From Candidatus Methylospira mobilis (GTDB lineage: Bacteria > Pseudomonadota > Gammaproteobacteria > Methylococcales > Methylococcaceae), in contig NZ_CP044205.1 of NCBI RefSeq assembly GCF_009498235.1, positions 2,357,389 to 2,421,388 on the forward strand: a DNA stretch of 64,000 bases, read 5' to 3'. How positions within the stretch are numbered: the stretch's first letter is position 1; every line of letters starts with the position of its first letter. A program made the position numbers and the translations under genes. The notes under the pieces are model-generated. The model saw only the letters and a program-made list of their open reading frames with translations, made no database searches and was not told the origin of the DNA. Positions 43,151-54,180 of the stretch are shown in pieces.

Positions 43151-44716
43151 CTATAGCGGATAACTACTGAGCAAATTCAGCGGATCATGTTTTTTTGATA
43201 ATCGATGCAAAAACTTCAGCTTATCCTGAAACGCCATTTCCAGTTCATCTTTTGTCTCGGGAGTATTGTTTTTTATTTCGACACTATATACGCTGATTAC
43301 CGCGGTTTTGATCTGGTCCATGATGTTTTTAACCCACGCAATGGCTTGCGCAGCTTCTGTGGGTGATGAATGCGTATAGTAAAATCCGGTCACTACTATA
43401 TTCCAGTCGGCGTCTCGCCCACAAAAAACAGAGCCATTTTTAATTCGGCGCACCTTGCCGCCAATGTGTTGCAAGTCAATCCGGCAAAACTGGTTCGGAG
43501 CCGTGCGCAGCGCATCCAACAATACAGCGCTCATGTTTTTAATTATTGAGTTTTTAATCAAGTAACTTTTTACGATGGGAATCGCGTCATCACCAAACTC
43601 CCCGGAGTCTCGCAGAGGTACATCGAATGCGGGTATTTCCGTATAATCAACTCTATGCGCATCTTCAAGCAATGTTGATTTCACATCTCCCGTTATGCTT
43701 TTCTGCACCAGGCTTAATTCGGCGACAGCTTTTTCATCGCTGCCTTGATGAACCAGACAACCATATAGTACAGGACTCATATATTGAGCGCTGTCAGAGC
43801 CCAATACAAGCGACGCTGATATTCCTTCCTGCAATTTATCCGAATATTCCAGCCAGTTTTTTAGAGCGCCTGTATCTGCAACCAAACGAGACAATGCGAC
43901 CTTGGTTCCTGGCACAACGCTTAAATACACCTCGGAAACGATGCCAAATCTTGGCGCGGCGCCACGTACCGCATTCCAGAGTTCTTTCTGGATGCAGTGG
44001 GCGTCAAGAAGAAAATTATCGCCACGAGCAGTAATAAAGTTTACCTGGGAAATATAATCGCAGGTCAGTCCTTCGCTACGTGATAAATAACCTATGCCGC
44101 CTCGCATAATTAGCCCTAAACCTGGTAACGGCGATACGCCAACAGGGATGTGATAACCGTAAGTATTTAAATGAGCCAGTATGTCGCCTGCTTTTGATCC
44201 GCCTTGTACTTTTACAAAAACACCTCCGTTAATTTTTACAACAGCTACTTTATTGTAATGAACATTAAGAGCAAGACAAAGCATATCTGTTTGCACGGAT
44301 AACGAACTAAGTCCCTCGCCGCAAACAGTAAACCTCAGGGTATTTTCGGCAGCAATTTTGATAAACTGCATTATATCTTCATGTTTTTTTGGGCATACTA
44401 TTGCACTGGGTTTATTATGAGCGGCTTCCGCTGAAAACAAGCTTTTCAGAAATAAGCTATAATTTTCATCTCCAGGAAAATAAACGTCCACATTCTTCAA
44501 TAAAGACTTCATATTATTAGTGAAGTTGCCGGTGGATTTGTTGCTGTTATCCGATGGTTTGGTTTCGGCTATTATGCCGTCAGGCATGTAAAAAGCAGCG
44601 CTTGCCGCAACGCCTGCGGCGAGGAAGCCGCGACGGGTCGTCAGGCTAAGTTCATTTATATGAGAATTCAACAATGAATCCGGCTTTCCTTTTTTGGTAT
44701 TTTTTTCTGAGCTCAT
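43151..44716 (-). CDS. Tat-exported FAD-dependent oxidase (berberine-bridge/PCMH type)
   Basis: The 521-residue protein has a twin-arginine signal (LTTRRGFLAAGVAASAAFY). A PCMH-type FAD-binding domain follows (SAIVCPKKHEDIMQFIKIAA, VFVKVQGGSKAGDILAHL, GLIMRGGIGYLSRSEGL). The C-terminus is of BBE type (FLHRLSKKHDPLNLLSSYPL). These enzymes oxidise sugars, alcohols or amines with covalent FAD. The usual His and Cys flavin anchors are not obvious; Cys in TVCGEGLSS is one candidate. It is the second Tat-exported enzyme in this short region. Confidence 0.75.
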   Translation of the reverse strand: MSSEKNTKKGKPDSLLNSHINELSLTTRRGFLAAGVAASAAFYMPDGIIAETKPSDNSNKSTGNFTNNMKSLLKNVDVYFPGDENYSLFLKSLFSAEAAHNKPSAIVCPKKHEDIMQFIKIAAENTLRFTVCGEGLSSLSVQTDMLCLALNVHYNKVAVVKINGGVFVKVQGGSKAGDILAHLNTYGYHIPVGVSPLPGLGLIMRGGIGYLSRSEGLTCDYISQVNFITARGDNFLLDAHCIQKELWNAVRGAAPRFGIVSEVYLSVVPGTKVALSRLVADTGALKNWLEYSDKLQEGISASLVLGSDSAQYMSPVLYGCLVHQGSDEKAVAELSLVQKSITGDVKSTLLEDAHRVDYTEIPAFDVPLRDSGEFGDDAIPIVKSYLIKNSIIKNMSAVLLDALRTAPNQFCRIDLQHIGGKVRRIKNGSVFCGRDADWNIVVTGFYYTHSSPTEAAQAIAWVKNIMDQIKTAVISVYSVEIKNNTPETKDELEMAFQDKLKFLHRLSKKHDPLNLLSSYPL

Positions 44717-44734
44717 ACCAAAACAAGACTCCGG

Positions 44735-45281
44735 ATGAATATGGTACAGACGTCACGATCAACAGAAGTCTCACGTTCATTAGCAGAATGGCCCCCCCCC
44801 AACCGATACGGTTTACAGGGCGGGGATGAAGTAAAATCGGCCAATCAACTTTTTGAGAAGTTATTGATAAGCAGCCCTGACGTTACCGAGGATTCCTTAT
44901 TCGGTTGTATGGAGCAGGAAGAGCGGGCACCGAGGTTGCATCCCTTGCCCCGAATGCGGCTACGGTTTAACCTTCGATCCATTGGTAAAAATGCCATGCG
45001 CCTTGCTGCCGCGGGTGATCTACAAGATACGCGACGAATGGCAGTTTGTTGAACAAACAGATACCCTGTACCAAGTGCGTCTACCTCGCCAACGTCAAAT
45101 AATATCCTCTTGTTTCGTCACACTGCTCGACTCAGGGCTGGGAGGCGAGCTAACGACATTTTCCACGCAACTGAGTCCTGAATACTTGCCACTTATTCGT
45201 TCATATTTAAAGAATAATATTATTCGAGAGGCATTGGCTCGTGGATCGTTGCCTCTCTCGTCCCGGCCGGATGCCCCGTAA
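44735..45281 (+). pseudogene. frameshifted gene with zinc-ribbon motif and C9 tract
   Basis: The first frame (ATG 44735, to about 44905) reads VSRSLAEWPPPNRYG and LFEKLLISSPDVTEDSLF. Good coding sequence then continues in the +1 frame: CIPCPECGYGLTFDPLVK, EWQFVEQTDTLYQVRLP, ending RPDAP at 45281. A run of nine C at 44792-44800 lies in the first part. The C-x2-C-x2-C pattern suggests zinc binding. The protein is not recognised and seems broken by an indel near 44905. Confidence 0.5.
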
Positions 45282-45293
45282 ATGTGTTCCGGC

Positions 45294-45686
45294 TTAACGA
45301 CGGCAGGCGATACTTAACAAGGATTCGCCAAGCGAATCTTTTACCACGGTACGCCAGATAGGATCTCTGTAGGTATTCGACCAGACGATTTTTCCACCGG
45401 CCATGCGTCCGGCATATTGCGTAATGGACTCAATACTGGATTTGTCCGCATCGCAGTCATAAACGCGCAATATTTTTTCGGAGATGAATTTGTCGTTGTC
45501 CTGACTTTGTATTTCAAAATAATCAACCAGCTCCCATACCCTGGAAATATTGTCGTTTTTTTCGATAGTGGCCGGGTCCAGATAATAAGTATACCCGTCA
45601 TCACTGACATTGCTCATAACATACCATTCGGCATCGGCAACGCTGGTGAAAAACATCATCAAGGCCGCAGCAAAATATCTCATCAT
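45294..45686 (-). CDS. secreted protein of surface-adhesin protein E type
   Basis: The start taken is the ATG at 45686; an ATG at 45704 is also in frame. The 130-residue protein has a signal peptide (FAAALMMFFTSVADA). A single domain follows: EWYVMSNVSDDGYTYYLDPA, RVWELVDYF, ILRVYDCDADKSSIES. This is the pattern of the surface-adhesin protein E family. Two Cys can form a disulfide. Confidence 0.7.
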   Translation of the reverse strand: MMRYFAAALMMFFTSVADAEWYVMSNVSDDGYTYYLDPATIEKNDNISRVWELVDYFEIQSQDNDKFISEKILRVYDCDADKSSIESITQYAGRMAGGKIVWSNTYRDPIWRTVVKDSLGESLLSIACRR

Positions 45687-45749
45687 TCCTCCTCCCCATT
45701 GCAATAATTTTTCGCATTATTTATTTAAAAGCGCGCCTGAGCTTAATCA

Positions 45750-47039
45750 TCAGCGTTCATCTATCGGTAAATACTGCTGTTCCCGGCTACCGGTGTATAT
45801 CTGTCTGGGCCGGGCTATTTTCATTCCCGGATCTTCAACCAGTTCTTTCCAGTGCGCGATCCACCCCGGTAAACGCCCCAGAGCAAACATGACGGTAAAC
45901 ATGTTGGTCGGTATCTTCAGCGCGCGATAGATAATTCCGGAATAGAAATCGACATTGGGATATAACTGGCGTTCTATGAAATAGTCATCGGTTAACGCGG
46001 CTTCTTCGAGTTCCTTGGCTATTTCAAGAATCGGATTATCGATGCCGAGATGATTCAGTACCTGATCACAATATTTCTTGATGATAGCCGCACGCGGATC
46101 GTATTTTTTATAAACCCGATGTCCGAATCCCATTAGTTTGAAATGGTTTCCTTTATCCTTCGCCATGTCGACATAGCGTTTGGTGCCGCTGCCGGAAGCA
46201 TGTATCGACTCCAGCATTTCAATAACAGCTTGGTTGGCTCCGCCATGCAATGGCCCCCATAATGCGCAAATACCGGCGGATAATGCCGCAAAAAGGTTGG
46301 CTTTGGAAGAACCGACCATACGCACCGTAGAGGTCGAGCAATTCTGCTCATGGTCGGCATGCAGAATAAACAGCACATCAAGCGCCTTGCGTATCACTTC
46401 ATCCGGCTCGAAAGGACGCATCGGCGTCGTAAACATCATATGCATGAAGTTGGAAAGATAATCCAGCTCGGGACGCGTGTAAACGAATGCTTCGCCCACC
46501 GACCGCTTATAGGCAAAGGCGGCCAAAACACGCACCTTGGACAACAGGTGCGTAATGGTTTGATCACGATCCTCGTCGCTTTGTTCGGGTTGCAGCAATT
46601 CAGGATGGTAAACCGACAAGGAGCACACCATCGCCGAAAGAATCGCCATGGGATGAGCATGTCCGGGATAGGACGTGAAAAAACTTTTCATGTCCTCATG
46701 AATCAATGAATGGTGATGTACTTTTTCCTTGAAACGCGTATATTCTTCCTCACCGGGCAAATGTCCGTAAATCAACAGATAAGACACTTCCATGAAAGTC
46801 GATTTTTCGCACAGCTCCGCGATATCTATTCCCCGATAGCGAAGAGTACCCAGTTCTCCATCTATAAAGCTGATCGCGGACTGACATGCGCCGGTATTTG
46901 CGAATGCAGGGTCCAATGTGATGTAGCCTGATTGTGCGCGTAATCGTCCCACATCCAGCGCCTTTTCACCCTCAGTGCCCTCAATAAGGGGTAGCTCATA
47001 GATGTGACCGTCAATATCAAGTTTGGCAGTTTTGTTCAT
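45750..47039 (-). CDS. gltA: citrate synthase
   Basis: The 429-residue protein matches the usual length of gammaproteobacterial GltA. Catalytic and binding parts are visible: LHADHEQNCSTSTVR, the active-site His in GPLHGGANQAV, KLMGFGHRVYKKYDPR, and the catalytic Asp in YPNVDFYSGI. It joins acetyl-CoA and oxaloacetate in the TCA cycle. It stands alone on the minus strand. Confidence 0.97.
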   Translation of the reverse strand: MNKTAKLDIDGHIYELPLIEGTEGEKALDVGRLRAQSGYITLDPAFANTGACQSAISFIDGELGTLRYRGIDIAELCEKSTFMEVSYLLIYGHLPGEEEYTRFKEKVHHHSLIHEDMKSFFTSYPGHAHPMAILSAMVCSLSVYHPELLQPEQSDEDRDQTITHLLSKVRVLAAFAYKRSVGEAFVYTRPELDYLSNFMHMMFTTPMRPFEPDEVIRKALDVLFILHADHEQNCSTSTVRMVGSSKANLFAALSAGICALWGPLHGGANQAVIEMLESIHASGSGTKRYVDMAKDKGNHFKLMGFGHRVYKKYDPRAAIIKKYCDQVLNHLGIDNPILEIAKELEEAALTDDYFIERQLYPNVDFYSGIIYRALKIPTNMFTVMFALGRLPGWIAHWKELVEDPGMKIARPRQIYTGSREQQYLPIDER

Positions 47040-47204
47040 GATGATGTCTCTGAAGGCGGTGTTACATATTATTAGTAGTATTTATAAAGATTATAACTTA
47101 AGACTGCCTTCTTGGTGTGCGCCATGCCTGACCTCTGATACACGCTCAGTCAACTTCCTGTTTCCCGAATCAAGCGGCAACAAAACCACTATTCCACACA
47201 AAAT

Positions 47205-48590
47205 ATGAATCATCAGACCACTGTACATCAAGATAAGGTTGCGCAGATTGCCGCTCGTATCGAGAGACTCCCTGTTTCAGGATTTCACCGGCGCTTCATA
47301 ACCCTGGTATCACTGGGCGGCTGGTTCGATTTTTATGACATATTCATGATGGCCTATCTGGGCGCGGCGCTCAAAAATTCGGGTTTTCTAAACATACAGC
47401 AGTTCAGCCTGATGATTTCATCGGGGTTTCTGGGCATGTTCGCGGGTAGCGTATTGTTCGGCATAGGCAGCGACCGTTTTGGGCGGCGCACATCATTCAT
47501 GTTCATGTTGCTGATTTATTCAGTATTTACGCTACTCGGCGCGTTTTCCCACAATGCCTGGGAGCTGATTGCGTTGCGCTTCCTGGCGGGCCTGGGTATC
47601 GGCGCCGAACTGGTGGTGATCGACAGCTACGTTACGGAAATAATACCCGGCAGACTGCGTGGCCGTTACGTCGCCATTACCCAGGTTGTAGGTTTCACTG
47701 CGATACCGGTAGTCGCCGGGCTATCCAGCCTACTGATTCCAACCAACTGGTTGCTGGACGGTTGGCGCTGGGTCATGGTTACAGGCAGTGCGGGCGCGGT
47801 GCTGGTCTGGTATTTACGGCGTAATTTGCCGGAATCGCCGCGCTGGTGCGCGTCGACAGGCCGTTATGAACAGGCTGAACGCATCATGCGACAGATAGAG
47901 CAGGATGTTGAACGTGAAATGGATTCTCCCCTGCCCTCGCCATCGGCGACGCAAATTTCGACCCGGCAATCCGCGACTCCTGTTCAGGCGAGCATAAAAA
48001 CGCTATGGTCACGGCCTTATCGAAAACGCACGCTGGTACTGACCGTATTCCATTGTTTACAGACTGTCGGTATCTACGGCTTTGCCAACTGGGCGCCGAT
48101 GTTCATGTTGACGCAAGGTCACAGCCTTGAACAGTCGCTCGATTACGGTTTCTGGATTGCATTGGTCAGCCCGCTGGGACCGATACTCTGTGTGCTGACA
48201 ACGGAACGCATTGAACGCAAATACGCCCTGGTCATACTGCCGCTGCTGATGGCTCTCAGCGGCATCACCTTTCCCTATGCGCAAAGCGGACTGCAGATTA
48301 TTTTAACGGGGGCTGCGATAACCTTTTTCTCATACTGGTTCTCGGCTGTGCTGCATGCTTATCAAGCCGAAGTGTTTCCTACGCCGATACGCGCCACCGG
48401 CGTCGGCTTTACCTACAGCATCAGCCGTTTGAGCGTCATTGCGTCAACTTCGATCATTACCGTGCTGTTGCAGTACGGCATCATGTTCGTATTCGCTTTC
48501 ATAGCGGCATGCATGATGCTGATTGCGCTGCTGATCGGTCTGTTCGGCGAGCGCACCAATGCGAGGCTGCTGGAAGCAGTATCGAATTGA
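47205..48590 (+). CDS. major facilitator superfamily transporter
   Basis: The 461-residue protein has 12 likely membrane spans and the sugar/metabolite:proton symporter signatures: GWFDFYDIFMMAYLG, GIGSDRFGRRTSFM (motif A), LAGLGIGAELVVIDSYVTEI and NLPESPRW. Long central loops hold the charged linker between spans 6 and 7. The substrate cannot be read; aromatic acid, sugar or dicarboxylate transporters share these motifs. Confidence 0.85.
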   Translation: MNHQTTVHQDKVAQIAARIERLPVSGFHRRFITLVSLGGWFDFYDIFMMAYLGAALKNSGFLNIQQFSLMISSGFLGMFAGSVLFGIGSDRFGRRTSFMFMLLIYSVFTLLGAFSHNAWELIALRFLAGLGIGAELVVIDSYVTEIIPGRLRGRYVAITQVVGFTAIPVVAGLSSLLIPTNWLLDGWRWVMVTGSAGAVLVWYLRRNLPESPRWCASTGRYEQAERIMRQIEQDVEREMDSPLPSPSATQISTRQSATPVQASIKTLWSRPYRKRTLVLTVFHCLQTVGIYGFANWAPMFMLTQGHSLEQSLDYGFWIALVSPLGPILCVLTTERIERKYALVILPLLMALSGITFPYAQSGLQIILTGAAITFFSYWFSAVLHAYQAEVFPTPIRATGVGFTYSISRLSVIASTSIITVLLQYGIMFVFAFIAACMMLIALLIGLFGERTNARLLEAVSN

Positions 48591-48604
48591 GGGTATCCCG
48601 CCCC

Positions 48605-49867
48605 TCAGGCGCGCACCTGCCCATCGCCGAGCACAATGAACTTTTGCGTGGTCAATCCTTCCAGACCGACAGGCCCGCGCGCGTGCAGTTTGTCGGTACT
48701 GATGCCTATTTCCGCTCCAAGGCCGTATTCGAAACCGTCGGCGAACCGCGTTGAGGCATTGACCATGACCGAAGATGAATCGACCTCGCGCAAAAAGCGT
48801 CGCGCGCGGCTGTAATCCTCGGTGACGATGGCGTCGGTATGATGCGAACCGTATAGCTGAATATGCGCCATGGCCTCCTCAATATCGTTCACGATGCGTA
48901 TCGCCAGTATCGGCGCCAGATATTCGGTAGCCCAATCCTCTTCCGTCGCGGCCATGCAACCGGAAAGCAGCGAGCGCGTCTGTTCGCAGCCGCGCAACTC
49001 CACGCCTTTGGCACGCAGTTGCTCCGCCAGCGGCGGCAAAACGGCTGCGGCGATGCCTTCTGCGATCAGCAGCGTTTCCATCGCGTTGCATACGCCGTAA
49101 CGCTGGGTCTTGGCATTCAAGGCGATGGACAGGGCTTTATCGATATCCGCCTTGTCGTCGATGTAGACATGGCAGATGCCGTCCAGGTGTTTGATCACCG
49201 GAATGCGCGACTCCGCCATGATGCGCTCGATCAGGCTTTTGCCGCCGCGCGGTACGATTACGTCGATATACTTATCCAGGCGCAACAGTTCGCCTACCGC
49301 GTTCCTGTCGGTGGTATCGACCAAAGACACGCTATCCTCCGGCAACCCGGCCTCCAATAATCCAGCGCGTATGATCGCGGCAATGGCGCGATTCGAGTGA
49401 ATGGCTTCGCTGCCGCCACGCAGTATGCAGGCGTTGCCCGATTTAAGGCAAAGCGCCGCCGCGTCGGCGGTCACATTCGGGCGCGATTCGTAAATGATGC
49501 CGATCACGCCGAGCGGAACGCGCATGCGTCCGACCTGTATGCCCGACGGACGGTAGGTCAAACCGCTTATCTCGCCGACCGGGTCGGGTAAGGCCGCAAC
49601 TTCCCGTAAACCGTCAGCCATGGCCTTTATGCGTTTTTCGTTCAGTTCCAGACGCTCGACTGCCGCGGCATCCAGCCTTCTTTCGCACGCCGCGGCGACA
49701 TCGGCCCGATTGGCAGCAATGATGTCCGCCTGCGCTTTTTCCAGTCGCCCGGCTATAGTTTCCAGCGCCAGGTTTTTTTGTGCGGTCTGCGCCCCTACCA
49801 GCCTGCGCGCCGCAATTCCTGCCCGCTCGCCCAAGCGTAAAATAACTGAAGATACCGTATCGTTCAT
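48605..49867 (-). CDS. proA: gamma-glutamyl phosphate reductase
   Basis: The 420-residue protein is of standard ProA length. It has [34 protein letters not shown] and the catalytic Cys in [10 protein letters not shown]. It converts gamma-glutamyl phosphate to glutamate semialdehyde in proline synthesis. Its start overlaps the holA stop by four bases, and it is the last gene of the leuS-lptE-holA-proA group. Confidence 0.97.
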   Translation of the reverse strand: MNDTVSSVILRLGERAGIAARRLVGAQTAQKNLALETIAGRLEKAQADIIAANRADVAAACERRLDAAAVERLELNEKRIKAMADGLREVAALPDPVGEISGLTYRPSGIQVGRMRVPLGVIGIIYESRPNVTADAAALCLKSGNACILRGGSEAIHSNRAIAAIIRAGLLEAGLPEDSVSLVDTTDRNAVGELLRLDKYIDVIVPRGGKSLIERIMAESRIPVIKHLDGICHVYIDDKADIDKALSIALNAKTQRYGVCNAMETLLIAEGIAAAVLPPLAEQLRAKGVELRGCEQTRSLLSGCMAATEEDWATEYLAPILAIRIVNDIEEAMAHIQLYGSHHTDAIVTEDYSRARRFLREVDSSSVMVNASTRFADGFEYGLGAEIGISTDKLHARGPVGLEGLTTQKFIVLGDGQVRA

Positions 49868-50904
49868 ATGAGTAAATCCGTCGGTTGTAATAGCGATTGC
49901 GGCATACCGGCCAGCGCAAGACTGATGTCCTGCAACGCATCCCAGACATTGCCGTTCGCCATGCCCTTGATCATGCGGTCCGCCCGCGCTGAAGACAGCA
50001 TCAGTGTCTGCCTGTGCATGCTGTCGCTGCGTTGCAACGCCTTGATCAGAGCCGTTTTACGCGGATTCCATATCCGCAGGCGATTGCAGACGCTTTCCAC
50101 GTTTTCACCTTGCGCGCTTGCCCGGCCCAGTTCGTCCAGCGCACGGATTTCACGCGTCAGCGCCCACAGCACGACGGGTCCGGCAACCCCTTCCGCGCGC
50201 AGACCGAAAAGAATTCGGCTGATACGCGCGACGCTGCCGGTCAGTGCGGCATCGGTCAAATCGTAGATATCGTAACGCGCGCTGTCGGCAATCGCCCGAC
50301 GCATCATGTCGTCGTCGATACGCGTTGCGCCATACAGTATGAAAAGTTTTTGCAGCTCTTGATCGGCCGCCAGCAGGTTGCCTTCTATGCGCGCAGCCAG
50401 TATCGATAAACCGGATCGGTCCGCCAGCATCTGGTAATGACTCATACGATGCTCCAGCCAGCTCATCAGCTCCTTTCCATGCAACGCCCAGACTTGCACA
50501 AAAACGCCTTTGGGCTCCAAAGCTGCAAACCATGCCGATTTTTTTAAATCGTCGTTGCTTAAACGCGGCAGCGTCAGCAGCAGCAAAGTATCTTCCGGGA
50601 TTTGCGCTGCATAGTTGACCAGCATTTGACTCGCTTCCTTATCCGGTTTGGCGTTGAAGCGCACATCAAGAATGCGTTTATCGCCAAACAGTGAATAGCT
50701 TTCGCTCGCGACGGCAAATCCTGACCACTTGAACCCCGTTTCCACGGAAAAAATCTCGCGGTTGGAATAGCCTTGCGCGCTGGCGGCGGCGCGCACCGCA
50801 TCCATGGCTTCTCCCAATTGGAACGGCTCGTCGCCTGCCGCCAGATAAACCGGATACAGGGTCTTCGACAAACCGGCTTTCAACTGTTCCAGATTCAGTT
50901 TCAC
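49864..50904 (-). CDS. holA: DNA polymerase III delta subunit
   Basis: The 346-residue protein matches Hol[39 protein letters not shown] and the C-terminal helical domain. It is part of the clamp loader that opens the beta clamp. The gene lies between lptE and proA with four-base overlaps on both sides, a layout common in gammaproteobacteria. Confidence 0.93.
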   Translation of the reverse strand: MKLNLEQLKAGLSKTLYPVYLAAGDEPFQLGEAMDAVRAAASAQGYSNREIFSVETGFKWSGFAVASESYSLFGDKRILDVRFNAKPDKEASQMLVNYAAQIPEDTLLLLTLPRLSNDDLKKSAWFAALEPKGVFVQVWALHGKELMSWLEHRMSHYQMLADRSGLSILAARIEGNLLAADQELQKLFILYGATRIDDDMMRRAIADSARYDIYDLTDAALTGSVARISRILFGLRAEGVAGPVVLWALTREIRALDELGRASAQGENVESVCNRLRIWNPRKTALIKALQRSDSMHRQTLMLSSARADRMIKGMANGNVWDALQDISLALAGMPQSLLQPTDLLI

Positions 50905-51431
50905 TGGGGTTGCGCCGGTGGTTGTGTCGGTTGTGATTTCTTGCGATCCAGCGCGTTGATGGTTTGACGTATCAACAACTGTGCCGCCTCCACGCGCATT
51001 TCCTGCTGAATCACGCCTTCTTCCTGGGCTTGCGAAAGTGGCGATGTTTGCGAGTTATAGTAGTCTCTCACGACTTCCAGATCCCGTTGCGGCACCAGTA
51101 TTTCACCGGATTTAGACCGTATATCATACACCACGCGATAACTTAACTCGTACATGGTTGTTTGTCCGAACTGGCTCAATGTCATGCCGCGTCTGTTAGC
51201 GACGGCGCGATGTATATGTATCACGCCGTCCGCTTTAGCCAGATTGGCAGTAACCTGACCGCCAGCCGTAGCCGTCACTTTTGTAATATCCAATACCAAC
51301 GGATCGGAGTAAGGCATGCCTTCGACATAAAAGCTTTGTGTCGAGTTCAGCCCGGCATTACGCAGGTGAAATCCGCAGGATGCCCCGGCAACTGCGATGA
51401 GGAGTAATAGCACAGGAGAACTGAAACGCAT
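50901..51431 (-). CDS. lptE: LPS-assembly lipoprotein LptE
   Basis: The start taken is the ATG at 51431 (MRFSSPVLLLLIAVAGASC), which gives a signal with lipobox AGASC; an upstream ATG at 51452 would spoil the signal. The 176-residue protein continues GFHLRNAGLNSTQSFYVEG and ends in a Gln/Pro-rich tail. LptE plugs the LptD barrel in lipopolysaccharide export. It lies between leuS and holA as usual. Confidence 0.9.
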   Translation of the reverse strand: MRFSSPVLLLLIAVAGASCGFHLRNAGLNSTQSFYVEGMPYSDPLVLDITKVTATAGGQVTANLAKADGVIHIHRAVANRRGMTLSQFGQTTMYELSYRVVYDIRSKSGEILVPQRDLEVVRDYYNSQTSPLSQAQEEGVIQQEMRVEAAQLLIRQTINALDRKKSQPTQPPAQPQ

Positions 51432-51438
51432 AGGATAT

Positions 51439-54048
51439 TCAAACCACCACATTAATTAGCTTGCCTGGCACAACGATTATTTTTTTTGCGGGCTTTCCCT
51501 CCATGAAGCGTTGCACCGTTTCATCGGCCAAAACAGCCGCTTCGATCTCTTCGCGGACGGCTGTTGCGGACACTACGACCTGCCCTCGCAATTTGCCGTT
51601 TACCTGCACCATCAATTGCCGGGTAGCGGATTGCAACGCCGCTTCCGAAACCTCCGGCCACACGGCCTGCAATATGGATTCGCCGTAGCCTAGCTGTATC
51701 CACAAGGCATGGCAGATATGCGGCGTAATTGGCGACAGCAAACGCAGCAATATGCCGATGCCCTCGACATACAGCGCTTCCGAATAACCCCGGTTGCTGC
51801 CAAGCCCGGCTCTCAACGCGGTATTTTCCAGCGCGTTAAGCAGTTTCATCGCCGCGGAAACCACAGTATTGAACTGATATTTGGCAAAATCGTGGCGCGC
51901 CTGCTGCAAAACCTGATGAATCTCGCGCCTTACCTGCTTTGCTATCTCGTCATCGGACATCGCGCTCCAATCCGCCGCCGTCTCATGTGTCGACATGATC
52001 ACCGGAGCCAATTCCGCGCAGAAGCGCCATAAACGTTTTAAAAACCTTGACGCGCCTTCAACGCCGCTGTCGGACCACTCCAGCGATTGTTCCGGCGGAG
52101 CGGCGAACATCATAAACAAGCGCACGGTATCCGCGCCGTATTTTTCTATCAGCTCCTGCGGATCGACGGTATTACCCTTGGACTTGGACATTTTACTGCC
52201 GTCCTTGAGCACCATGCCCTGGGTGAGCAGATTGGCGAACGGCTCGTCGTTGACCAGAAAACCTTCATCGCGCAGCAATTTGTTATAAAAACGCGCATAC
52301 AGCAAATGCAGAATGGCGTGTTCGATACCGCCGACATACTGGTCGACCGGCAACCAGTAACGCGCGCGCTCGTCCAGCATTGCCTGGGTATTGTCGAAGG
52401 ATGCGTAGCGCGCGAAATACCAGGACGACTCCATGAAGGTATCGAACGTATCCGTCTCGCGGCGCGCAGGCTTGCCGCAGCGCGGGCAGTCCACATGAAT
52501 AAAGCCGGGCATCTGCGACAACGGAAAACCGGCGCCGCTGATTTCGATATCGCGCGGCAGTTCGACCGGAAGCTGATCGTCAGGGACCGGCACGGTGCCG
52601 CAGTCGTCGCAATAAATAACCGGTATCGGCGCGCCCCAGTAACGCTGGCGCGAAACCCCCCAGTCGCGCAGGCGGAAGTTGGCCTGTTTGTCGCCCAAGT
52701 TTTTGGCCTTGAGGTCGGCGGCAATTGCGTCTACTGCGTCTTGCGGATTAAGTCCGTTATATTTACCGCTGTTTACTAAAATCATGAACTCATGTTTAGC
52801 TGCGTACCAAGCTTGCCAGCGCTTCTGATCAAAAGGCGTATCGACTACTCCGCTACCCGTTCCATCTCCATAGCCTGCTCCACACGCATGACCACCACCA
52901 TATCCAGAACCATCACCAAAGCCTTCGGAGATATCGGGGCCGAAGCCCAAAGTTCTGCTATTTAAAACCTGAATAATCGGCAAATCGTACTTTTGGGCAA
53001 AGTGAAAATCGCGCTCGTCATGCGCCGGCACCGCCATCACCGCGCCTTCGCCGTAGCTCATCAGCACATAATTGCCGACCCATACCGGCACCGCTTCGCC
53101 GGTCAGCGGATGCGTCACGGAAATCCCGGTGGACATGCCCTTCTTTTCCATGGTCGCCATGTCGGCTTCGGCGGTGCCGCTTTGCTCGCATTCCAGGATA
53201 AAAGTTGCCAGTTCCGGGTTGTTTCGAGCCGCATAAGCCGCCAACGGGTGTTCGGGCGCAACCGCGCAGAACGTGACGCCCATCAAGGTATCGGCGCGCG
53301 TGGTATACACCCATAAAAGTTCCTGTTTCCCTTCCAGCTGGTAGGGAAACGCAAAACGCACGCCGTAGCTTTTGCCGATCCAGTTGACCTGCATGGTGCG
53401 CACCTGTTCCGGCCAGCCCGGCAACTTTTCCAGGCCGGCCAGCAGTTCGTCGGCATATTCGGTAATTTTCAAAAACCACTGCGAAATTTCCTTGCGCACC
53501 ACGGCGGTATCGCAACGCCAGCAACAGCCGTCGATGACCTGTTCGTTGGCGAGTACGGTCAGATCATGCGGACACCAGTTTACAGGCGAGGTTTTTTTGT
53601 AAACCAGCCCCTTCTCCAGCAGGCGCAAAAAAAACCATTGCTCCCAGCGGTAATACTCCGGGGTGCAGGTGGCCAGTTCGCGCGACCAGTCATAGCCGAA
53701 ACCCAGCCGCTTGAGCTGATCGCGCATATAGGCGATGTTTTCGTGAGTCCAGTCGGCGGGGTGAACGCCTTTTTGCATCGCGGCGTTTTCCGCAGGCAGT
53801 CCGAAAGCATCCCAGCCCATCGGCTGCAATACGTTTTTACCCTGCATACGCTGAAAGCGGCTGATTACATCACCTATGGTGTAATTGCGCACATGGCCCA
53901 TGTGCAAACGGCCGCTGGGATAGGGAAACATCGACAGACAATAATACTTTTCCCGTGCCGGGTCTTCTATTGCACGAAAAACCGCCTGATCCTGCCAGGC
54001 CTGTTGAATGGCTGCTTCGAGTTGCTGGGGTTGATAAGTGGTTTCCAT
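51439..54048 (-). CDS. leuS: leucyl-tRNA synthetase with an unusual glycine-rich insertion
   Basis: ATG 54048 starts [18 protein letters not shown], as in LeuRS; the open frame further upstream is not part of the gene. It has the HIGH-type motif ([18 protein letters not shown]), a class Ia core, the editing domain and KMSKS ([16 protein letters not shown]). The length is about 869 residues. Near residues 363-401, after the editing domain, it has a stretch with [20 protein letters not shown] that I do not know from LeuRS. The protein must still work, as the gene is essential. Confidence 0.95.
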   Translation of the reverse strand: METTYQPQQLEAAIQQAWQDQAVFRAIEDPAREKYYCLSMFPYPSGRLHMGHVRNYTIGDVISRFQRMQGKNVLQPMGWDAFGLPAENAAMQKGVHPADWTHENIAYMRDQLKRLGFGYDWSRELATCTPEYYRWEQWFFLRLLEKGLVYKKTSPVNWCPHDLTVLANEQVIDGCCWRCDTAVVRKEISQWFLKITEYADELLAGLEKLPGWPEQVRTMQVNWIGKSYGVRFAFPYQLEGKQELLWVYTTRADTLMGVTFCAVAPEHPLAAYAARNNPELATFILECEQSGTAEADMATMEKKGMSTGISVTHPLTGEAVPVWVGNYVLMSYGEGAVMAVPAHDERDFHFAQKYDLPIIQVLNSRTLGFGPDISEGFGDGSGYGGGHACGAGYGDGTGSGVVDTPFDQKRWQAWYAAKHEFMILVNSGKYNGLNPQDAVDAIAADLKAKNLGDKQANFRLRDWGVSRQRYWGAPIPVIYCDDCGTVPVPDDQLPVELPRDIEISGAGFPLSQMPGFIHVDCPRCGKPARRETDTFDTFMESSWYFARYASFDNTQAMLDERARYWLPVDQYVGGIEHAILHLLYARFYNKLLRDEGFLVNDEPFANLLTQGMVLKDGSKMSKSKGNTVDPQELIEKYGADTVRLFMMFAAPPEQSLEWSDSGVEGASRFLKRLWRFCAELAPVIMSTHETAADWSAMSDDEIAKQVRREIHQVLQQARHDFAKYQFNTVVSAAMKLLNALENTALRAGLGSNRGYSEALYVEGIGILLRLLSPITPHICHALWIQLGYGESILQAVWPEVSEAALQSATRQLMVQVNGKLRGQVVVSATAVREEIEAAVLADETVQRFMEGKPAKKIIVVPGKLINVVV

Positions 54049-54180
54049 GCGCTGGGATATGCAAGCTAAAAGGATTAGAATACAGCAGCACGGCGCAAAT
54101 CGAAAGTAAAGCGCCCTGTGAGGCCGAGTTACTTTACGATTCCGATTATCCCGCAACGACGGGAAGGAGCGAGCCAGACC

